From the NCBI GenBank assembly GCA_946965045.2, contig OX337234.1, forward strand, positions 1,054,001 to 1,118,000: a DNA stretch of 64,000 nucleotides, given 5' to 3'. Each line of letters starts with the position of its first letter. Within the stretch, counting starts at the first letter, position 1. The notes beneath the pieces are model-generated. The model was given only the letters and a program-made list of their open reading frames with translations. It ran no database searches and was not told the origin of the DNA. Of this stretch, positions 52,099-62,937 are shown one piece after another. The stretch comes from Epithemia pelagica (Eukaryota > Bacillariophyta > Bacillariophyceae > Surirellales > Surirellaceae). The position numbers and the translations under genes are program-made.

Positions 52099-52440
52099 TA
52101 CCGGTAATTACACAGTCCAAGCACCATGCGTTGAATCTTTCCGCTCAAATTTGTATAGGACCAATGTGTAGTGCTTAACGCATATACAGTTAAGTCTTAA
52201 AGCCGAAATGCCACATGTTTGAAACTGTAACTTTAGAAGTACTTTGAGTTAGCTAGTCTTATGATTATCATTTGAATCTACTTCAAAAGAGGATTCGATC
52301 CCACCCGGGCTCATCAAAATCCGACTTATAGTTCTCATTTTATGGACGGATGAAACTCTTTGGGGGCATGCTCGTTTTACGGGTAAATCGTCCGTTTTTT
52401 GCACCATTCCAATGGTGCTTGGACTGTGTAATTACCGGTA
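52099..52440. mobile_element. 338-bp MITE with TA target duplication
   Basis: 52101-52438, with a perfect 27-bp TIR CCGGTAATTACACAGTCC... on the left and its inverse on the right. It is flanked by TA on both sides. Block A at 15184 shows the uninterrupted equivalent (GACTACAGACGC). Non-autonomous, consistent with the Tc1/mariner type by TA duplication. Confidence 0.88.
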
Positions 52441-52664
52441 CAGACGCTGAGAAGTCTTCCGGAAAGATACCTAAAAAAGATACCCTCACTTTTGTTCCAC
52501 CGGCTTTGGAAAGCAAAGATCTGTCATTTGAACCCTTTCATGAAAAAAAACAAATACAGTCCTTTCAAACAGACACTCAATGATGCATGTGGACCCCCTA
52601 TGTCAAGAGAATGCGGGTTGATGCCCCTTAGAATGCCGCTCTCAGAGTTGAGATTCCCTCTCAA

Positions 52665-52935
52665 TGAGCCGATTTTCCGGCCTTTGCCGCACAATGGGCT
52701 CGCCGTGTTCGGGTAAAACCAGTCAATGCTTCATCCTATCTTTCCCTGGTCCGAAATGTTTCTGCGGAAGATTACGGTAGGCAACTTCCAGTGGGAGCAC
52801 AATGGATTTTTCCAGCCGATTTGGTCATTGTTGTAAGCGTGCAAGATTCATTCTTCGATGCAGATACGGGCCAGCTTGATCCAGTATCTGTCAGCAGCAG
52901 CAACGTTCGAGCTGGTTTCATTCGAACGACCTGCC
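52665..52935 (+). pseudogene. Leishmanolysin-like M8 peptidase fragment (block B)
   Basis: Parallels residues about 125-205 of the intact M8 gene: AAQWAR, VRVKPVNASSY and IFPADLVIVVSVQDSFFDADTGQLDPV. It keeps the IFxADLVIV segment that block A has lost, but lacks the upstream part that block A retains. Frameshifted and without zinc ligands. Confidence 0.85.
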
Positions 52936-53185
52936 GTTGGAGGCATAGGCCAATATCATCCCCAGCACTTTTTGCTTCCCATCAATTTCATTCCACACAT
53001 ACAAATCGGTCCGAAAAATACTTTCACGCGAAGAAAAATGACTACAAGACTCAATGTTGTGAAATCAAGAATCCTCTATTTTGCTTTTTCATTTTGATAT
53101 GCATACGGCAATAGCCTCTACTACAGTACATACCCTTGTCATTCGTTTCCCGTTTCTCTTGAGCCACACTTCTACCCGCAAGAAG

Positions 53186-54388
53186 TCACTCACTTTTGCC
53201 GCTTGTTCGGAAACGACGTCGTTCAGAGAGTTTGGTATTCAGCCAGAACTTTTTGATTTGGTCCACGGACCTTCTTGGCAAAAATGTGGATATAAGATTC
53301 CAGCGGTTTCCAAATCTTTGTCGTTTCTCCAAAATAATCAGCTTCTCCTGAATGGTGAGAGGCGTTTTGAGGAGATTGGGGTCAATCACGTTCTCAAAGT
53401 GATCTCGAATCTCGATACAAGTTCGACCTGGAAGTTGGGCTTGTATGACAGAGTACTTGATGTTCTTTTTGCGGTACTCACGAATAATTTCTTCTTCCTC
53501 TACCGTCCATGGCAATTGATGGTGCTGAACCTTTTTGTCGAGGGTACCGAGGAATGTACTCTTGATACCCATGTCACTCGGAGTGACGTTATCTTTAGCA
53601 TTGCCGACAATGGACGAATCATGGACGAAAGTGGGTGTCTCCCATCGAGCAGACGCGTCATGATCACGCTTGAGGGTGCCTTCTTGAGACAGTTCTTCCC
53701 AGGTATCAGGGTGGGGTTCCCGGGATTCTGGTTGTGGAAGTCTCTTGCCCTTTAGAGTTGTGGCCATCCGGGACTTAAATAGAAGGCGCTTGCCCTTGAT
53801 GGGTGTAACGCATCTAATATGTTTCGGATGAATGGGCTTCTTGGTTTTTCGGGAAGTCTCGGGCGTTGGAAAGGAAAATAAGCGATCGTCCTTGTATGTC
53901 TCATTCATGGTTTGTGATTCCCAAGCGTCGTCGAAATTCTGAGCACTCAAATCGGCGTGTGATTCCCACGATTCATCGAGATCAGCAGCATTCGAATCCT
54001 CTTCTGATTCCCAAGAGTCGTCGAAATCTTGACTAATCGAGTCATCTTCTTGAACAGATGAATCATTGTCGTTATTGGCTGCTGTGGGAAACGGTGACTT
54101 TTTGATTGGAAAGGACACAAAGTTTTTGGGCAGATGTCGGGGATTCGGGGGAAACCGCATGTCATTATCGGTGAAATCGAACATGTCCACCAATTCGTTG
54201 GTCTTGAGCTCAGCATCGGATTGCTCAGAGACTATTTGTTGTGCAGCCAGGAGAATGCTCTCGTCATCCCACGAGGAAACTTTGTGGGTCTTGAGGGGAT
54301 TTCCTTCATTTTCAGCCGATGATGATGAGCCCACAAAGCGAGGCTTGGTCGGTGTAATGGTGGGAAGTGGAACAGTGCGTGAAGTCAT
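53186..54388 (-). CDS. Two-repeat Myb/SANT-like DNA-binding protein (block B)
   Basis: 400 residues from ATG 54388; paralogue of 16132-17334 with the same length and domain order. The three D-[DE]-[SA]-W-E-S acidic repeats, the KGKRLP repeats, and both C-terminal Myb repeats (LPWTVEEEEIIREY; LTIQEKLIILEKRQRFGNRWN) are kept with scattered substitutions. The open frame in both copies despite divergence suggests coding constraint. Confidence 0.8.
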   Translation of the reverse strand: MTSRTVPLPTITPTKPRFVGSSSSAENEGNPLKTHKVSSWDDESILLAAQQIVSEQSDAELKTNELVDMFDFTDNDMRFPPNPRHLPKNFVSFPIKKSPFPTAANNDNDSSVQEDDSISQDFDDSWESEEDSNAADLDESWESHADLSAQNFDDAWESQTMNETYKDDRLFSFPTPETSRKTKKPIHPKHIRCVTPIKGKRLLFKSRMATTLKGKRLPQPESREPHPDTWEELSQEGTLKRDHDASARWETPTFVHDSSIVGNAKDNVTPSDMGIKSTFLGTLDKKVQHHQLPWTVEEEEIIREYRKKNIKYSVIQAQLPGRTCIEIRDHFENVIDPNLLKTPLTIQEKLIILEKRQRFGNRWNLISTFLPRRSVDQIKKFWLNTKLSERRRFRTSGKSE

Positions 54389-55294
54389 TGCGATTTAATT
54401 GATTGGCAGGAGTTTGGATGCACACGATTGCCTGGTCAAAGTGATGTTTGATTTGGGTAGGAGCAAATTTTATGAGAACAAGATGAATGTTTGTGCCAAG
54501 ATGGACAAGGCAAAAGAGATTTGCAAACCGCAACGCAACGAAGGTTTACGATTGACTCCGAAGAGACTGGTTTTGCATCTTGTGCGGCGCCAAGTGTACG
54601 TGGAACTGTCGGTATATGTTCTACGGGAATGCTTGTGTCGCGCGCTGCTCGATCCCCAGTATGAGTTCCGCGATATTCGGACGAGATCGGAGATTGGTTT
54701 TGCATGGATGAAACGGCGGATGGGTGGTTCGAGAAACGGTCCATCATCTCTCTTGGCGGCAGTCGTCCCCAAAAGCATGCATGGATCATTCCTTCCACTC
54801 CAAATCGCACTGGGAGCGGCCTTCGAATCGGCACAACGCGAAATCAGGATCACATGGAAGGAATGGATGGCCGCATAAGAGTTGTTCATGCACAGTCCAT
54901 GAACATGAACAAGATCATATCCGTAGACTAGGTCCTTTTGCCACATGAGATTCCTGCCTTCAAAATGTGACCGAATGAATCGTGAATCGTGACTGTGTGG
55001 AATTCATTATTATTTAAGCCTCTATAAATTAAATATCCGTACTCCGTACTCGTAAAACTAACCCTTCGAACTTCGAATACCTCGAAGTTCTTCTGCCCAA
55101 GTGGCACACAATGACACCCAAAGACAACACACTGCCGCCGCTGGATAGGGAGACGAGGCATGAAGTCAGAACAACCATGACGCTACAATGTGGAATCAGG
55201 TCACGATTCCGCACAACTTGAGCCCCGGCATCGTGAGAAGGCAACTACAAGTCTCAGTCAGGGCCTCCTGTAGCTACCTTCACAGGTCTCAGTC
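54389..55294. other. Spacer between Myb and NTPase genes (block B)
   Basis: Counterpart of 17335-18204, with small indels. ATCCGTAGACTAGGTCCTTTTGCC-like sequence near 54919 has an inexact twin at 60351. No supported gene. Confidence 0.5.
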
Positions 55295-57112
55295 TTACGA
55301 ACGTCGCAATGCTTTGGTGACTCGCTCCGGATCGTCAAAGAATCTGACCGGGTTGTCGATGCATCCCAGTTCCTCATGATCAAAGAAATCTTTGACCGTT
55401 TCGACCGAATTACAATCCACAGCTACCGTCAATCCTTCATAACCCTCTTCGTCAACCTCTTCCGGCCGTCGGAATGACAAATGAACATCATCCGGGACAA
55501 CAAAGGCGATCTTGACCGACACACAATCTGATTGGAGCTTAAACGTCTGTAACAGAGGTCGGAGGAACTTGGTCCTAAACGTTCGAGGGTTGAAGGTGTG
55601 CTCAGCGGAAATAGTATACTGAAAGCACCAAACTGTTACGTTGTCATTGGGATCCTTGGTAAGAAGGGCTGCATCGATGTTTGCGGAATTGGGTACACTT
55701 GGAATCCAGTAAACCAGAAAGTCGGAGAGTTGATTAACTCCCTCTACACCGGTCCCCTTGCTCTGGAGAATGCCAGATATAGGGCTTGGACGTTTGTAGA
55801 AAAGCTGATGGACAAGCTCCTCAAAGTGGCATCCCGCTGCACTTGCCAGCCCTTTCTCTTTAGATTCCATATAGGCATTGTAGTAATTTTCCAGGCCGAC
55901 CCGGTCCCGCAAGAGACGTGCGACAAACTGTGAGTCCACAACCTGATAAGCAGATCCAAAGAAGGTTTCGCTGGATGCCACATCAGGGATTCGGAACATG
56001 GTTCGAACACGATCGGGGCTTTTTCTATCCCCACTTCCTTTTGTGTCAACAATACTTAGCATTGCCTGATTCTTGGATATCGCATTCACCGTCGCCGTCT
56101 TCTGGGCCTTCCATTTGCGTGGGTTCTGAGCGTACTTTAACGCCTCCCGGATCCGGCCACCAGTATGATAGAAAATATCCTCAAAAACTTCATCGGGAGA
56201 ATAGCTAGAAGCAGATTTGTCGCCGTCATCGCCATCTGCATCGGCTTCTTCAAGACCTTCCATTTCATCATCACATTTCGTTGTTGCTGCTGCTGGGGCC
56301 GATGACGCCGCTCTTGCAACCCCATCGACTGCTGGCGCCGCTGCTGCAACGTCGTCGATGCCAGATGGTTTATGGTTGTCTAGAATATCCGAAGTCAACT
56401 CGAGCGCTTTTTGCAGGTCCGTCTTTTCCCAGCCACTTAGAACGACGAGAGTTGAAAATGTCGCACTTTCTCCTTGAGGTACGTCATGTCCACCGCTTGT
56501 CGCTAGGTAATGGTGTGGTAGGTACAGATCTTGGTCGCCTTCGTGTAGACCATCAATGAACAAGAGAACATTGTTAGACATAACGTGAACCTGGGCATCC
56601 GAACGGTTGATCGCCATATGCTTCTGTAGAACGTCCGCCAGCACATCGTCGACTCCCAAGTTTCCTTGCAATATTCGACTGTAGCGAATCGTAATCTCCT
56701 TATTCTCTTTGTCGCTGTTGACCTTCTTCCTCATAAAAAACACGCTCGTGAACTCTCCAACAGCCCTCGTCTTGCGAATGAAGCAGACAGGCTTCTCCTC
56801 GTACAGGGCACGGTACAGTGCCACCAAAAATATTAATACGCTTTTTCCAACACCAGGTGAACCGATAACAATCTGACTCATTTCTCGACCACTCTTGGTG
56901 AGTTCCTGGAACACTTCACACATTTCTTTTCGAATGTAGATCGAATTTTTGGGGAAAAAATGCTCCTTCATCTTAGTAGGAGGGGCGAGGGGTGAAAAAA
57001 AAGTTTCGGTCTCGATACACTCCCCCTCCACTAGGCCTGCTGCACCCAAGCCTATGTCTGCGCAATTAAGCGTTGCTGTTTCATACTGGATTGACGACAA
57101 CGACGACGACAT
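55295..57112 (-). CDS. RHS/Crinkler-type P-loop NTPase with nuclease-like C-terminus (block B)
   Basis: 605 residues from ATG 57112; paralogue of 18205-20037. The poly-Ser start is shorter. Walker A (IGSPGVGKS), Walker B (LLFIDG) and the C-terminal IDAALL...WCFQYT are intact. 56384-56866 is identical to 19294-19776 over 483 bp although both flanks differ at many sites. The tract covers the region from the P-loop to residue about 255. Confidence 0.75.
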   Translation of the reverse strand: MSSSLSSIQYETATLNCADIGLGAAGLVEGECIETETFFSPLAPPTKMKEHFFPKNSIYIRKEMCEVFQELTKSGREMSQIVIGSPGVGKSVLIFLVALYRALYEEKPVCFIRKTRAVGEFTSVFFMRKKVNSDKENKEITIRYSRILQGNLGVDDVLADVLQKHMAINRSDAQVHVMSNNVLLFIDGLHEGDQDLYLPHHYLATSGGHDVPQGESATFSTLVVLSGWEKTDLQKALELTSDILDNHKPSGIDDVAAAAPAVDGVARAASSAPAAATTKCDDEMEGLEEADADGDDGDKSASSYSPDEVFEDIFYHTGGRIREALKYAQNPRKWKAQKTATVNAISKNQAMLSIVDTKGSGDRKSPDRVRTMFRIPDVASSETFFGSAYQVVDSQFVARLLRDRVGLENYYNAYMESKEKGLASAAGCHFEELVHQLFYKRPSPISGILQSKGTGVEGVNQLSDFLVYWIPSVPNSANIDAALLTKDPNDNVTVWCFQYTISAEHTFNPRTFRTKFLRPLLQTFKLQSDCVSVKIAFVVPDDVHLSFRRPEEVDEEGYEGLTVAVDCNSVETVKDFFDHEELGCIDNPVRFFDDPERVTKALRRS

Positions 57113-57385
57113 GCTGGTAAAATCGTGAGACCTCGTTCAAGATTGCCTCTTTGTCTTCTGTTGATGCCTTCGTTTGTTGTTGTTTGTGTTAGCGGAATGG
57201 TGAGTCCTGGTTGATCGTGATTCACAGGGGCGATTGGCCCACTAGTCTCTAGTAGTCTCTGAGTCCCCTTTACCACTCTAGCTACCTAGGTACTCCCTCT
57301 GGAAACCCTTTGTTGCACCAATTGGTTTTTGGTTATTTTAGTCGCATTAAAAATTCACGTATACTTCAGTGCAAACCTACAGGGG

Positions 57386-57660
57386 GACGGCTATACCCCC
57401 CAGCGGGGGTGAGTAATGAGGACTAGCGATAGAATACACGATTTGTATTCTCTATCTCACCCCCAAGGCGCGATCCTCGAAATCGGCGATTTCCCAACTT
57501 TGACACAAACTCAGAACAACCACAACGCAAACACCACGAGGCCCATCTTGCTGTGGATGTAACAACACCCATGGACCCTCCCAAGTCCAACCGTGTTGTC
57601 CATCCTTTCTCTACCAACCCAAGAGTCACTCCTTGCGCTGCAATTACTGGTGCGGTCAGT
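57386..57660 (+). repeat. Large inverted repeat, left arm
   Basis: Pairs with 58235-58492 in inverse orientation: CACCCCCAAGGCG, CCCAACTTTGACACAAACTC, ACAACACCCATGGACCC and GTTGTCCAT are shared. Each arm encodes an MDVTTPMDPPKSNRVVH segment (57553-57846 on +; within 58436-57975 on -). Whether either is translated is unknown. Confidence 0.85.
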
Positions 57661-58234
57661 CCGATCGCTCCAAGCGCTCAGTACCACTACAATGCAAACC
57701 CAAACAACAACAATCAAACAGATAACCCTCTGTCTGAACGTGGTATGGATCCCTTTGTCTCTTTTCAAGTACCTCCCATGATCAATTACCCCTCCCCTAT
57801 GTACCTGGTGACTCTCAGGATGCGTAGAACCAAGTTGGGACTTTGAAGTAAGGAACTGAGTGATACGACACGCAACCAGCGAGAATCCACTATTTTTTCA
57901 GCCTGAACATTTTATCATGGTTCTACAGCAAGTTTGGTGATACCCACTCTAGAATCTATGCATTTGGATGGGTTCTATTTCGTTTTGGGTTTGTTTGGTA
58001 CCCCCCTCCTTTGTTGTTCCGTTGGGCCGCTGCGGCCAAGTACAAGTGAGCACATCGTTGGACGGACATTTTCTTGGGAGACAATGGCTGTGTTGTTGTC
58101 GGCACCGCCTCCTTTGTTGGGTTGTTTGTTTGTGTCGTGTAGTGCATTGTCATTCGCAAGGATGTGTTGGTATCGTTGATTGTTGTACGTTTGGAGGATT
58201 CGTCGCGGTAGCATTGTGTTTGGAATGAAAGTGT

Positions 58235-58492
58235 GCGCACCAGCAATTGCAGCGCCAGGAGTGTCCCTTGGGTTGTTAGAGACAGCATGGACAACACGGT
58301 TGGACTTGGGAGGGTCCATGGGTGTTGTTACATCCATAGCAAGATGGGCCTCGTGGTGTTTGCGTTGTGGTTGTTCTGAGTTTGTGTCAAAGTTGGGAGC
58401 AGCCGACACGCCTTGGGGGTGAGTAAGGGAATACAAGCGCAGCGTATTCGATCACGCGGGACTCACTCACCCCTGCTTGGGGGTAGGACGGC
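58235..58492 (-). repeat. Large inverted repeat, right arm
   Basis: Inverse partner of 57386-57660; the interval between arms is about 575 bp. A transcript through both arms would fold into a long hairpin. Confidence 0.85.
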
Positions 58493-58842
58493 TGGCTCAT
58501 TCGGAGTATCAAAATCTTAGAATAATATGGGGGATCATATAGAATGACATGCGCGCCTCTACACTACTATACGAAAAGTACGAAATATTTGGCGACGGAA
58601 GTCAAAGCACCTCAGAAAAAGGTGCCCTGATTGACCACGGTGAGGAGGGTCAAAATGGCCCGACCACAGCATTGTGCCGGCAACTCTGGTCCCTTTGACA
58701 TTCCAATATAGCGTCCTGGCCCTCGCGCTCTCCTAGGAGGCATATAAGGATCAACCGGTACGGGATGAAAGTAGGTGCTTCCAATTTCCAATTCGTCCCT
58801 TTTTTGATCACAGGTCGTCAGGAATACGAGATCGAACATATA

Positions 58843-60204
58843 ACCCTCGGTATCAGTGTCCACTGCTTAGCTGTTTTTTGTCTGTGCCATCATTTTAGGT
58901 TCCCAGGTGGACACAGACATCATTTTTTGCTTTTGAGACAAATAGAAATGATCAAATGGCAAATTGGCACGCATACCCAGCTGGAGTTTTCACAGTTTGA
59001 AACAGACGCATGCCCAGCAAGCGGCCGTGCGTGGATAACTGCTGGTTGCTCCATAATTCATAATGACAAGCACACAATTCTTTTCTCTTGTTGCCGAAGC
59101 ACATCGTACGAATGGCATTCCAGGTGAGTGTGATCCGTTACCAATTGCCATGACAATTACATAGCTCATGCTCACTGATCACTGACACTTGTCACTTTTG
59201 TTTGCTCTGCTCATGGGAAGAGAGGCGATCATCTGTTGTGTCTCTGGGTAGCTCATTACGTGCCATTCTACATGTCGAAATGACGGATTTTTGATAACTT
59301 TCAGTCGATTCATAAACAGACTGCAGACATTGTTTTCTTTATATACTAGGAGTAGAAATAGAACTCAAGTGCTATTCATTCGTAGAGTTCAGTGCATTCT
59401 GAATTCGTTGCAGATCTCTTTTCTGTTTTGAGCATGGCAATGACTCTCAGTTTCACCATGAACACAAGCAGCTCTCACACGCTACAGCTACAACTTTTGA
59501 CTCTATGAACTGATAGACATGGAAAGTAGGGTGTGGCAAGAGCAAGAGGGCTTCCCATCTATTTGAAGCAAAAACAACAAAGTGTTTGGTCATTGAGAAA
59601 TGAGATGATGCTACGACCTATGACGATAGTGAATCATCTATCCTACAGAAGACATGAAAGCAACCAACCAACAATCAAACAACAAAACAATTACTCCTAC
59701 TTCAACAAATGAGACGGGTAAGATACTTCAGTTGACATCAAGCGGCTTGTTCCTAGTCTACTCGTTCAACAAGAGACAAGCCAAAGGATCATGCATGAAC
59801 AAGAGGAAAGATTGCAGCAGTGATGAGTGAGAAGAAAGAAAAAGAAACAAGAAGATTAGAAATAAGCCACAGTAGTGAGAAGTGAGAAGCAGTTCAGGTT
59901 CAGCCCAGCATGTTGCATCCATTGTTCTCACCTCACGTCATGGTCAAGCATTTGGCTCGGTTTTTTGGGTTTTGTGACAGACGAGGACGGGAGGGTTGCC
60001 CAAAAAATTTGAATCGTGGTGACCACAGAGGACAACCACCAACGGTCAACTGTCACATTCACGCTGGCCTTGCTCCAACCCTGAGGAATTTTATTGGGTA
60101 GACAGACAGACGAAAAACATAAAATGCTGGCTGTGTCCACTTGGGAACCTGTGAAGGTGGCACAGACAAAAAACAGCTAAGCAGTGGACACTGATACCTA
60201 GGGT
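58843..60204. mobile_element. Inner TIR element, about 1.36 kb
   Basis: Left end ACCCTCGGTATCAGTGTCC... (58843) and inverse right end at 60204 match over about 75-110 bp, including CACTGCTTAGCTGTTTTTTG and GGTTCCCA. No coding capacity recognised. The target duplication is unclear. Confidence 0.7.
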
Positions 60205-60331
60205 ACCGAAATGTTCGTACTAAAAAGAGCTATAAGCCTATATAATTTTTTTGACCAACGGACATACGCCCATGAAATGACGTAATTCCCCTTTTTTTGG
60301 TGCAACAAAGGGTTTGTTTCCAGAGGGAGTA

Positions 60332-61720
60332 GTCGAACGCAGAAAGTAGGATCCGTAGACTCGGTCCTTTTGCCACATCATGTGACAATCCTTCCAGAAC
60401 CAGAACGCTCTGTATCGGTGACCACCTATAAACCGTACGTACGTCGTCCGCACAGAACTCTGTCCTTCTCCCCCATAAAATGTCCCAAAAGCAAATCGTC
60501 ATGTAGAATGGCCGGCGTGCAAGTGACAGTTGAAGGTTGGCGGGCGTCCTCTGATCAACACGATTCAAATTCCAGACGCTCGCGAGCGACGACAGCTCAT
60601 AAAAACCATGCGATCAAAATCTGAAGGGCCCTATCACGGTACCGGTAAGACCATCGGCCATGGCACATGAACCGCGGACGAATCATTGTAGACTGTAGAC
60701 AGAGCGCGTCTTTCCTTCAGTTGTTGTTTGTGCCTTCTGTTTCTTCTTAGGATTGATAGATTGGTAGTGTTTTCGCCCATTTTCTGATTGTAGGGCTTGT
60801 CACATCCATGGTTCGAGTTGTCTTCTTGGTTGGGGACGATTTGGTTTCTTCTTCTTACTCTTAGGAGTAGTACTACATCATGAGGCTGATTGTCACCACT
60901 TTCTTTCTAGGCTAATGGTCGCTGAGACAAATTCTTAGTGTTTGCTGAATCTTCTTCAAGGTGAAGACGAGGAGAAGGAGAAGAAAAAAGACAAGAGAAT
61001 CCCTGGTCGAGCAGGACACCACCATTGACCTTCATATTTACCCCTATGATAAAATATAGAACAGGAATTCTACCTAGACTAGTATCGGAGTAAAAGGGCT
61101 ACAAATGAATCAATCATAAAGACTACAAGCAAAATTGGACTGGTGAAAAGTGAGACGTCGCAACGAGTCCAGAAAATGGGGCTCAAGGGGTGTATGCGAA
61201 CAAAAACAACAGGGAGGGACTATTGAGATGCTTGTCCTTAGCCCAATCGCAGCACTGTCTTTCTTGACGTACCTGGGTAGCATGGAAGCTGAAAAATCAT
61301 GCCATTGCAAGAATTGCCATGGACACGGCCGCTGTACTGGAGGTTTGTTTGTTTTATGAGTGTCGTGCACCAACCACCAACGGCAACCGTCATGCACGCT
61401 GGGTCGCTCAAACTGATTTGAAATGTGACAAGGAAATGCCGGCGTGTCCTTTCTGATTTTTTATGGAAAATAGGATATGAATCGAGAAAAAAATCTCCAT
61501 TGGGGGGACAGTTTGCGGACGACGTACATACGACTAATAGTTGGATTAAGGTGGCTGGTAGCGCAGTGGTTCGATTCCACAACACCTTAATTCTAAACAG
61601 AGGTAGTCGCTGTGGATCTTCAGAATTGCAGAAAATCTTGAGCGGTGACATTTGTATTTTGGGGTTAGCATGTGTGAGCTAGGGGAAAAGCTCTCTTAGA
61701 ATGGTTTCAATCCTTCCCCT
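60332..61720. other. Gene-free stretch
   Basis: No supported gene. A hairpin at about 61540-61600 has GGATTAAGGTG/CACCTTAATTC stems around GTAGCGCAGTGGTTCGATTCC, which contains a tRNA B-box-like word but not a full tRNA fold. Confidence 0.4.
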
Positions 61721-62929
61721 CTACGTATAGTATGAAGGAACCACATTTTTAGCAAGAGACCATTCCGGAAGAGATGGGCGGACTCCGTCACTCAAAGGTG
61801 ACTCCGCAAGTGCGTTAGCAAGTCGATGTAACAGAGCCTCGTTCTCTATTGCCTTGTCCACAGCATCCTGGCCTTCTCCCGCTCCATCGGTCCATGCTAG
61901 AGAAGCTGTGCCCGGGGTAGAAGCCCCAGGAAGATGATGTTCTGATTGAAACTGTTCTTCCAATACTGGAGCAAGTTTAGCGCGCTTGCTACCTCGCAGT
62001 TTTGCCTCCCTGGTTTTCAAAGACTTCAGGAGAGATTCAAATTCATTCAAACACTCCCGCCCATCATTGTACTGGGTTATCAACATGCTGTTGAGGGCCT
62101 CAAATTGTACCAAGTACCATTTCTTGTTCCCATCCGTACCCAGCAGAATTGTTGATTGCCCCCATACACTTTCCCTCGAGAAAGCAGCAAGCTGGAGTAA
62201 CATTTGGGCCTTATTCATCGGCGTCCTGTCGGTCTTCATCTCGACCAGTGCCATACCGTATGTGTAGAACGATTCCTGAGACCGCTCACAAAGTGCGAGC
62301 ATTGATTCCTCCGTAACACATCCGTCAGACTTGCCGTTTGCCACCTTTCGATCGGCCTTGATAGGTGCTAATTTCTTTCCTTTCACGTCTCTTATGCCTA
62401 GCTTCTTGCCGTCCACAGCAAGCGCTTGATCCAACTTACCAAAGAGCCATTTCAGTGCCAATGGGGTCCCATCATTTTCCGAAAGTTTTCCTGTTCCTCC
62501 CGTCAAAAGTGCTTGCTCCCATTCAAAATTTCCTACAACAGATCCGACTCCGACATTCATGTTGGCGACGGCGTTACGCCAGGAGATCGACAGCCCGGTC
62601 AACAGATCGGTTGCAAATTCAGTGTTCGCCTTCGACATGTTTCTGTCATCCGTTTTTGACTCGATCATCATTTTCTCTATGTTTTCAATTTTCCGTTTCA
62701 TATCCTCCGAATCATTCGCCTGTTGTTTTTGTTGTTCATTCATTTCCTACACCCAGAGTGAGAACAAAGGTGAAACTGTAAGATCACGAACACAACAGAT
62801 AAAACACCACAAGCACAAATTCAAACTCACCTGCTTTTGGGACTCGATCATCATTCCTTCCATGCGTTCAATTCTCCGTTTCATATCCTCCGAATGATTC
62901 GCCTGTTGTTTTTGTTGTTCATTCATTTC
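61721..62929 (-). CDS. PD-(D/E)XK nuclease-like protein with duplicated coiled-coil exon
   Basis: Exons 62929-62831 and 62746-61721, with an 84-bp intron (GTGAGT...TGTAG). Both exons begin with the same EMNEQQKQQAN(D/H)SEDMKR coding unit, a tandem exon duplication forming a short coiled coil. The first ATG seen is 62926; more exons may lie upstream. The globular part has KSDGCV...YTYGMALVEMKTD, matching a D-x(n)-E-x-K nuclease core. QLAAFSRESVWGQSTILLGTDGNKKWYLVQFE follows, as in restriction-like domains of algal/oomycete Crinkler-type proteins. The product is about 374 residues. Activity is unproven. Confidence 0.65.
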
Positions 62930-62937
62930 CTACACAG

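Larger units (their letters stand above)
52441..57172. repeat. Segmental duplication block B
   Basis: Collinear, same-orientation copy of block A (15186-20100). It carries the M8 relic, Myb and NTPase genes, and the MITE sits exactly at its left edge. Confidence 0.9.
57291..60331. mobile_element. TIR element of about 3.0 kb with TA flanks (nested content)
   Basis: Left TIR 57293-57321 (CTCCCTCTGGAAA...CCCTTTGTTGCACCAA) pairs with the right TIR 60297-60329; the right has a 4-base CAAA insertion. TA flanks both ends (57291-57292, 60330-60331). CTCCCTC ends and a TA duplication resemble mariner/Stowaway elements. No transposase ORF is recognisable inside. It contains a large inverted repeat and another TIR element. 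Confidence 0.6.

Noticed and set aside
61540..61600. Possible tRNA gene (GGTTCGATTCC B-box word in a hairpin)
   Set aside because: Only a T-arm-like word and an outer stem. There is no anticodon arm or proper A box, and the unit is about 55 bases.
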